Made by a program: the position numbers and the translations under genes. A stretch of 64,000 nucleotides of DNA from Achatina immaculata (taxonomy: Eukaryota > Mollusca > Gastropoda > Stylommatophora > Achatinidae), in contig CM019718.1 of assembly GCA_009760885.1 (NCBI GenBank), forward strand, positions 24,553,133 through 24,617,132, in the 5' to 3' direction. Positions 37,901 to 46,900 of the stretch are shown piece by piece. The notes under the pieces are model-generated. The model saw nothing but the letters and a program-made list of their open reading frames with translations. It made no database searches and had not been told where the DNA came from. Within the stretch, counting starts at the first letter, position 1; every line of letters begins with the position of its first letter.

Positions 37901-40900
37901 TTTATTGGGGTCCATTTCAGCAATGCTCTTGATGCTTCTTTTGTTATAATCAATGCTACTCCTCCTTCATGAAGATCTTCTTTACCTGACCATATTATTG
38001 TATCTTCTGTGTGCTGTGTTGTTAATTTCCTTCTGCCTTGTCCTGTCCATCTTGCTTCTTGTATTCCTAGTATGTCTAGTTTGTATCTGTGCATTTCCTT
38101 GATGGTTTGTGCTAGTTTTCCAGTCTGGTTTAGTGTTCTTACATTCCAGCTGCCTATTTGCATCTTTTGTTTAGGTTCCAGGAGGTCTGCAGTCGGGCTG
38201 GGGGCTTCCAGTGGCTGGCTTTCATCCACAACCTTCATGGGCTCAGTTTCCTGATAAGCATTTCTCCTTCCACCTGCATTTGCTTTTTCCCTTGCTTCTG
38301 TTTCTGTAGCAGTCTGATAGTTTTTTACCAGATAGGGTTGCTGGCCCTATGCTGAACCCTCCTTAGTCGCCTTTTACGATCATGCATGGTAGGGTACAGT
38401 GGTCCTATTCTTTGCAGATCCCGGGTACCACACGGGGGTTTTACATCATAGTTATCATTAAACTGTTATCACTGATATTTGCATAGTTGTAGAGTTATTC
38501 ATTCATGGTTTTATTCTCTGGTTAAGAGAACTAGTAAATAGCAACCAGTAGGGGTAGTTATGTGTTTTATATACTTGAAAATCAAGGAGTTAGCTGTGAA
38601 TCACTAGCCACCTTATCATTGAGTGCTGCATCTTCACCCCTTTCTGCAGTTTTGTTTCATGCAAATGCTCAGTGATAGTGGTAACCTGCAGGTACAGGTA
38701 AATTACTGAATAAGAATGAGAATAACTGAAACTTTTGGAGGTTGTCAATTGCTGTAACCAGTTTATATTGTCAAAAACCTAGTGAAAAGCAACCAGCGAA
38801 ATCAGTGGATGATTACCAGTATGCATGGAGGAGAATTAGTCAGTATCAGTTGATACTTTGGTTCAGCATGTGAACATTTGGTAAAGAATAAATCTCATCG
38901 CTGATGAAAAGGATGTTTATAATATGTTTAATTTTACATTTTAAAAAGTATAAAATATCAACTGTTGAATTGAGAAAACTGGTATTTTGGAAAGTACTTG
39001 ATGCAAGGTTAAAAACAGGTATGACTGTAGCAGTTTCAGAACATCCTAGCACAATCACTGTATGCTACACAGATGCATGCATACTTCCAGTGTTTATAGG
39101 AAATGACTGTTTTTGTTTTCAGGTGACCACCCTGCTGGTATAGTCCTAGAGTCACCTTTTAACAATATCCATGAAGCTGCAAAACATCACCCCTTTGGTT
39201 TGGTTAGTGAAGAGAATGTGTTTGTTTAGTCAGCTTTCTGTTGTTTTTTTTTTCACACTGGTTACCTGTCAATTCATTTCTGCCATGGTCATCCTTATAT
39301 TCTGTTTTTGGTATTGTTCTGTTAAGATTCTGAAAGATTCAGTTTCTGTTTGGAAGATAATAAATGAAATTATCTTTGTAAAGTACCAGAATAAAAGGAG
39401 GCAACAGGCTACTTTTCTACTAACCTTATCAGAAAAGTAGACTATTGTGGTATTTTACATTACTGATATCATTATTTGTCACCCAGTTGTAGAATGAAAT
39501 ATTTGGAATGATTCATTTCAAAGTAATTCATATATAATTCATTTGAATTGTTTGGAATGAGGTAGCAACATTAGCGTGATGGATTAGTCACTTACTCATT
39601 GACCAGGTGACCGGTTTTGATTTCAACTCATCACAGTTTTGGTCAGACCATGGCTTGCAAAAATCTCCTGGAGATCATCCAGCCTCAAGAAAAAAATGGA
39701 TACCAGGGCTAACACTCTGGATAGGAAGAGGAATGATGTCACTAGCTACAGAGTTCATGTTGATGGTGACACTAGTTGGCAGTTTCTGGTCAGCTGCTGG
39801 CTAGGTAGCAGATCACTTTTGGTTTGAGCATGTGCAGTGACGCTGGTTTACAGCTCATACCTCATTTTTTTGTACTAAATAATCTGCCAAAGTGTTTTTT
39901 ACTGTGTTACATCATTTTTATTCATTAATTTTTGTTTTTCCTGACTTTGGCATGATCTTTTATGCATGATCTTCTTTCAGCCATCCTTGATAATGTGGAT
40001 TCACAAGATTTTAGGTTGTTTTTTTTTTTTAATTAATTTTGCGGTCCACCTCTCAGAATAATCATTTGTCTTCAGAAAAACTGCTGAAATATTTTGATTG
40101 TTCATTTTTGGACCATTACTGAATGATTGTGAGTTAAAACTTTTATGTATTTTCTGATAGCCTTATCACATCTTGCCATGGTTTGACTGGATCTTTGTGG
40201 ATGGGATTCGTGAACATGGGATCCACTTCAACAGTGATGAGAAGTAATGCCCTTTAGTGTGTTATTTTAGATGATGGTTTAATGTACATGTACTTGACTT
40301 ACAAATAGTTTTGGGGTATAGGCATATATACATGTTTATATATGTAATGTATATTTGACGACACAGCTCTGATAGCTGAGAGCCAACAAGACCTGCGAAA
40401 TCTATTGGATAAAGTTGCTAAAGAAAGTGAACAGAAAGGCCTTACTTTGAACATCAGAAAAGTCAGAGATTGTGGTTACATCTAAGGAACAGAATCTACC
40501 ATAATGCAGTATAAAATTAAATGGAACTATTCTAAAGCAGGTGGAGAAATTCAAATACCTTGGAGCAGTAATAACTTCAGATGGGAAATAATCATCATCA
40601 TCATCCTGTGCCTTGCCGACTGGCATTGGCTATTATGCTTCTCCAGAGTACATGATCCTTCATGCAGGCCATCAGCTCAGTTGGTGATCTCCTCTCACAC
40701 CATCTCGTCAGACTGTTCAGTATCATTTCTCTTGGTCTTCCTCTTGATCTTCTTCCTTCAGTTTTTCCTGTTGTTATAATATTTTCAGTGCCCCCTCTTC
40801 TCATTGCATGTCCTATAAAAGTACATTGTCTCTCTCTTATTTATTTATAAGATTTTTTTTGTCTCTCCAGCTCTTCTCATACATTCTTCATTAGTTATTT

Positions 40901-43900
40901 TTGCTGTCCAGTGGATTCACAACATTCTTCTAATAAATGACATTTCTGCTGCTTCCAATGATTTTTGTGCGGACTTGCCTATTGTCCATGATTCACTTCC
41001 ATATAACAAGATAGGTTCAATATAGCATTTTAGGACTCGTTTTCTAACATTCATTGATAAGGATGTGTTGGTTAATATGTTTCTCATTCTCTGAAATGCA
41101 GTCTTTGCTTGGTCTATTCTGTTCCTAATTTCTGTTCTGCATTTCCCATCTGAAGTTATTACTGCTCTAAGGTATTTAAATTTCTGCTCTTGCTTTAGAA
41201 TAGTTCCGTTTAATTTTATACTGCATGCTGGTGGATTCTGTTTCTTAGATATAACCATAATGTCTGTCTTTTTATGTTCGAAGTAAGGCCTTTCTGTTCA
41301 CTTTCTTTGTTGACTTTATCCAAGAAATTTTGCAGGTCTTTGTTGGTTCTCAGCAATCAGTACTGTGTCATCAGCATAATGAAGGTTGTTAATATTGTGT
41401 CCTCCAATTTTGATGCCTGGTTCTGTGATGATTGTTCTTAGAATATTCTCGCTGTACGGAGAAAAAAAGGTCTGGAGATAGTACACATCCTTGTCCCGTT
41501 GTTTTATAGGTTGGTATTTTCCAATTCTATTTTCAACTCAGATTGCTTCTTCTTGCTGCCAGTATAGATGTTGTACAATCCTCAAGTCTTTACCGTCTAT
41601 ATTGATGTCTTCAAGCATTTTAATAATTTCATTATGTTTCACCTTGTCGAATGTCTTGGTGTAATCAATGAAGCATAAGTAGAGATCTTTCTGTACTTCT
41701 AAAGCTCTTTCTGTTAGTGTTCGTAAAGCATAAATGGCATTGTGTGTTCCCTTTCCTTCAACAAATCCAAACTGTTAGATGGGAATTGCAGAGCAGAAAT
41801 TAAGAACAGAATAGGTCAAGCAAAGACTGCATTTCAGAGAATGAGAAACATAATATGCAACACATCCTTATCCATAAATGTTAGAAAACAAGTCTTAAAA
41901 ACCTATATTGAACCTTTCTTGTTATATGGAAGTGAATCATGGACAGTAGGCAGGTCTGCACAAAAATCATTGGAAGCAGTAGAAATGTGGTTTATTAGAA
42001 GAATGTTGCGAATTCCTTGGACAGCAAAAATAACTAATGAAGAATATTTGAGAAGAACTGAAGATACAAAAAAATCTTGTCAAAAAAATAAGGACATGCA
42101 GTGAGAAGAGGGAGCATTGAAAATATTATAACAATAGGAAAAACAGGGAAGAAGAGCCAAGGAAAGACCAAGAAAAATAATACTACACAGTTGCCGAGAT
42201 GGTCTAATGGCCTCCAAGAAGGATTGTGTACTAAGGGGAAGAATAACAGCCCGTGCCAGTTGGCACGTCACCTGATGAATGAATGAGATGAAATATATAT
42301 ATACATACACAAAGCAGAAGACTGGCAGTTGCATCACAGAAACTAGCACAAATGAAGAGTATTTGGCAAGGTACCAACAAGAAATCAAAGTTATGTTTAC
42401 TAAGAGCTTACATATTCCCAGTGGCAACACATGAATGCAAAACATGGACACCTAACAAGTCACTAGAAATGAAATGAAGTGTTACAGAAGGGCACTTAGA
42501 ATATCATGGATAAGACACAAGTCAAATATAGAGATAGTAATGGGATTAGGTGTTTCAGAAAACTTGTTCATTAACACCATACAAATTAGAACACTGAGAT
42601 ACCTCGGCCACATCAAGAAACACAATAGCTTGGAGAGATTGATAATAGAAGGCATGGTGCCCGGCAAAAAAGAAAAGGGACAACTTCACCGCAGGCAGAC
42701 TCAGGACGTCATGGATGGTCTTAATGTGTCATTGTGAGACACTGGTCAACTTGCACAAGATAGTATTGCATTCAGGGAGGCTGTGAGAGGGACAACATTC
42801 TGGAAGGGACATGTCGCATGAATGAATGAATGAATAAATACACAAAACACTGCAGTAAAGCTGTGATAACAAAATGTTAAAAGTATTTAAAAGTGGTAAT
42901 AGCTTTATTAATGAGCATACGGTTATGTTTTGGTTTACAACTTAATCATACTAAAACTTACAGGACAAAGAAGTAGGGAAAGAAGATAAAATATAAATTC
43001 ACTTGAATGATATATACAACAATCAAGAATGAGAAAAAAATAGAGAGAAAAAGGGGAGCACTTAGCTGTGACTTGCAAGAAGCTGTGTCTGAGAGTGCAT
43101 GTGGTGGAGTATTGTGAATGTTTAAATGAAGACTTGAGATGTGACAGGGTGGTTGTAAAGAGGTGATATGGAAAGCGAAAAGGTGAGAGAGTGGGATATA
43201 ATGGTAATCTAAGCAAGAAAAAGGTTGGTGGAATAGTTATTGGGTAGATGCTTTGTAATCTAGTACAGTGAGGGTTCTAGAATATAAATTACAGGTAAGA
43301 AAAAAGTGGAACGTAATAGAGAGTGAATATGTTTGTGGAGAAAGACATCGTAAAGTATAGCAGAATTTCTAGTTCGAGTCATGTGGTTCCATATAGGGCT
43401 TTCAGTGCAAAGTGATCTATGGAGAACATACCTCCAGCAGCTTTAAGGTACAAACAGGAGTGAAGCAGGGATGTGTACTATCACCAACATTATTTATCTT
43501 GGCAGTAGACTGGTTAATGAAGGAGGCAACATCAGACAAACACAAAGGATTACAATGGACCCCTGACACAGTGCTGGAGGACCTCGACTTTGCAGGCGAC
43601 ATTTGTCTGCTATCAAGCAGCCACAAAGATATGCAAAATAAAATAAACAAGCTAACTCAGAATGCAAACAACATAGGACTAAAGATCAATGTAGGAAAGA
43701 CAAATATATGAAGCAAAATTGGATCAACAGAAATGTACTCAAAGTAGATAGCAATTTAATGGAGGAGGTCAATGAATTTGTGTACATTGGCAGTAGAGTA
43801 GTAGAAAATGGAGACAGCACAGAGGACATCAGCAGCAGACTTACTAGAGCAAACCAGGCTTTTGCAATGCTGCAGACTATGGAAAAAAAAAAACTAAGCA

Positions 43901-46900
43901 TGAGGACAAAAATCAGGATATTTAAGAGTAATGGTCTAAGTGTACTACTCTATGGAAGTGAATGCTGGAAAATCACCAAAACCATAGAAAACAAGCTGGG
44001 TTCTTTCCAGACTAAATGTTTATGAAGAATTAGTAGAATATTTTGGCCAAACACCATAAGAAATAACATCTTGTTGGCAGAAATGCAGATGAAGCCACTG
44101 ACAGAAATAACTGGCAATAGCTGGGACATGTGCTCTGAATGACTGACAACTCACTACCAAAAATAGCACTAAGATGGACACCACAAGGGAACAGAAGTAA
44201 GGGTAGACCAAAAGGGACATGGAGAAGAACAACAGAGAGGATGTTGAGCAAGAGCAGAAAAAAAAGCCAAAGGACAGGCATTTGTGGAAAACCCTTGTGG
44301 AAGCCCCATGTGCCCTGGGCACTTAAGATTCAGAGAGGGAGAGAGATTTTCTTTATTGGGCCTTTAAAGTTATTACATAGTTCTGTAGCTAAAAATAATT
44401 ATAAGATTAAATCTACAAGCCATCAAAGAACTCCCAAGCATCAAAAGTTTTCCACTTGAAATAAACATGGTGCTAAATTATATATTCACTCTAGATCTGC
44501 CCCGCTGATATGTATGTGATTGTTATTTATCACTTTCAGCATCTGACTTTCTGTTACATTGAGTATGTGATTGATATTGTCATTTTTTTTTTTTTCTGTT
44601 GCAGCATTCTATCTATTTCTCCAAACATTATGATTCTTCATGCCAAGGATGATTTCATCGTCCCTTTTGATCTGGGGAAAAAGGTGTGTTTGTTGGCGAT
44701 TTCTGTTATTCTTTTATTTTCAAACTAGCATATCATCCTTGAAGACATAGTCATCACATGCAACAAGAGGTCATTTTATGCCTTTAATAAATGTGACACA
44801 AATAATTTATTATTTATAATAAAAATGTATATATAAGGATGTATATTATCTCCATTGCACTTTGGAATTGCCATAGATGTTGTACAGGGAAAACTGGCAT
44901 TGATTGGTTTCATGGGACCCAAATAGAAGATCTTGATTTACCGATGACATAACTCTTATCAGTGACAATGTGAAATCGATGCAGGAAAAAACAGATTCCC
45001 TGTCTTCCTTGGCTAGCAAAATAGGTCTTGAAATTAACAAAGACAAAACAAAAATAATGAAACTTTTTATTAATCAGTAAGAACAAATACATGTAGAAGG
45101 AACAGTTGTTGATGAAGTAAACCAATTTGCATACCTTGGCAGCTATATAGACCAAGATGGCGACACCAGGAAGGAAGTTAAAATTAGATTTGCAAAAGGT
45201 CCTGTCATAGCCGGAGGTGGGGTGGAGAATACGCTCTCCACTCCAATTAAATGTCTCCAAGGCGTGCGTGTCAAAAATATTCAGACAGTCAAGTCCAGCT
45301 CCTGACCTTCTTGTGGCAGAGCTGTTCAAACTGACAGGAGAAGGGGCGGAGGCAAATATCTGGGGCCTGAAAGTCAGATGTTTTGGATAGATGAGAGTCT
45401 TTTTGGTAGCTGATCTGTGAGAAAGAAAACCCTGATTTAAAACCTGCTGCTGGTGAGATTCTTCAGCTGCCGTGCTGTGCCATTGTGGAAAAGGTGAAAG
45501 AAGGGATTAAGTGAAGTAATCAGTAGTCTCGAGGTCAGGACTGCTCAGATCATGGCACCTCTGCTCTGGAGGTTGGCCATCCTGTGTGCACTCATACCGG
45601 GCCTGAATTGGCTTAACACAGGGATTAAGACAATGCTGGCAAGATTCTTTGGATGCCGCGTGTGAAGTGAAACTCCTCCCAGCCAGTGAAGAAAATGTGG
45701 AAAAGCAATTAGGGTTGCCATGCGGTGCCGATGTGAAAAGGTGATGGAAAAAATAAAGTGAAGCTTAATCAGTATGTCCAGTAGTCTTGCAGAGAGAGCT
45801 ACTCATACCATGGCACCTCTGCTCTAGAGGCAGGCCAAGTCTGATAAACACCCATACTGGTGAAATATCCCTAAACCAGCTTAAACAGGGGTGAAACAAG
45901 ATGGCTACTCATGTCACAGTACCTCTGCTCTAGAGGTCGTTCACATCCTACACACGGCCATACTGGGATAATATGCCTAAACTGGCTCAACCCAGGGGTG
46001 AAACTTAATAGTGGCGAGGATTCGTCCTCCTGGACAAAAGCTCCGTCCTGGTCACAACTAGGAAATGGTAGCAGCCATGACCACAAAATGCTGAAGTCAG
46101 AGACACTGGACCAGTGCAGTCTAGATAGGCAACCACCTCTCATCCAGCGGGGATGTATGTGTATCCGAAATCACACTGAGGTTTTCCGATGAGAAAGTCC
46201 AACTCTAGGCTGGATGGGCAACCACCTCTCACCCGGCGGAGATATGCTGATATCCAAACCATGCCAAGGTTTTCCGGTGAGAAAGTCCAACTCTAGATTA
46301 AACTAGTGCAACGAAAAGCACAGTGTCACACAATTCCGCTTCTGCGACCCACCAAGAATTCAGGCCCAAGCCCCATGATACTCAGAACCTCCAGGGATCT
46401 CTTGTTGGCCTCTTGGGGACCACGGGACACATTGAGGACCACAGGAGTAAATTCAGCAGGATCACAAGGTGATCTTGGTGGTAAAACTGAACGAAGAAGA
46501 ATTGCAAAAGCAGCATTGTTCTTCAAAAATCTTGAGAATATATGGAATTCAAAAGTTATAAACACAAAAACCAAGTTAAGATTATTCAATTCAAATGTGA
46601 TATCCACTTTCATTTATGCATGCGAAAGCTGGAAATCAACTAAAGAAATAGACAAGAAGTTAAGCTCTTTTGAAAACAAATGCCTAAGGAAAATACTTGG
46701 TATAAAGTGGAACAACGCAGAGATAAGACACATGAGCAAACAACAACCTGTCTCTTGTGTGATCAGAAAAAGAAACTGGACATATGTAGGCCATGTGATG
46801 AGAAGAAACAATCAGAGAATACCAGAACAAGCTATCAAGTGGAGCACAACAGGCCGAAGAAAAAGAGGTCGACCGCGTAAAACTCTAAAGAGGACATTGT

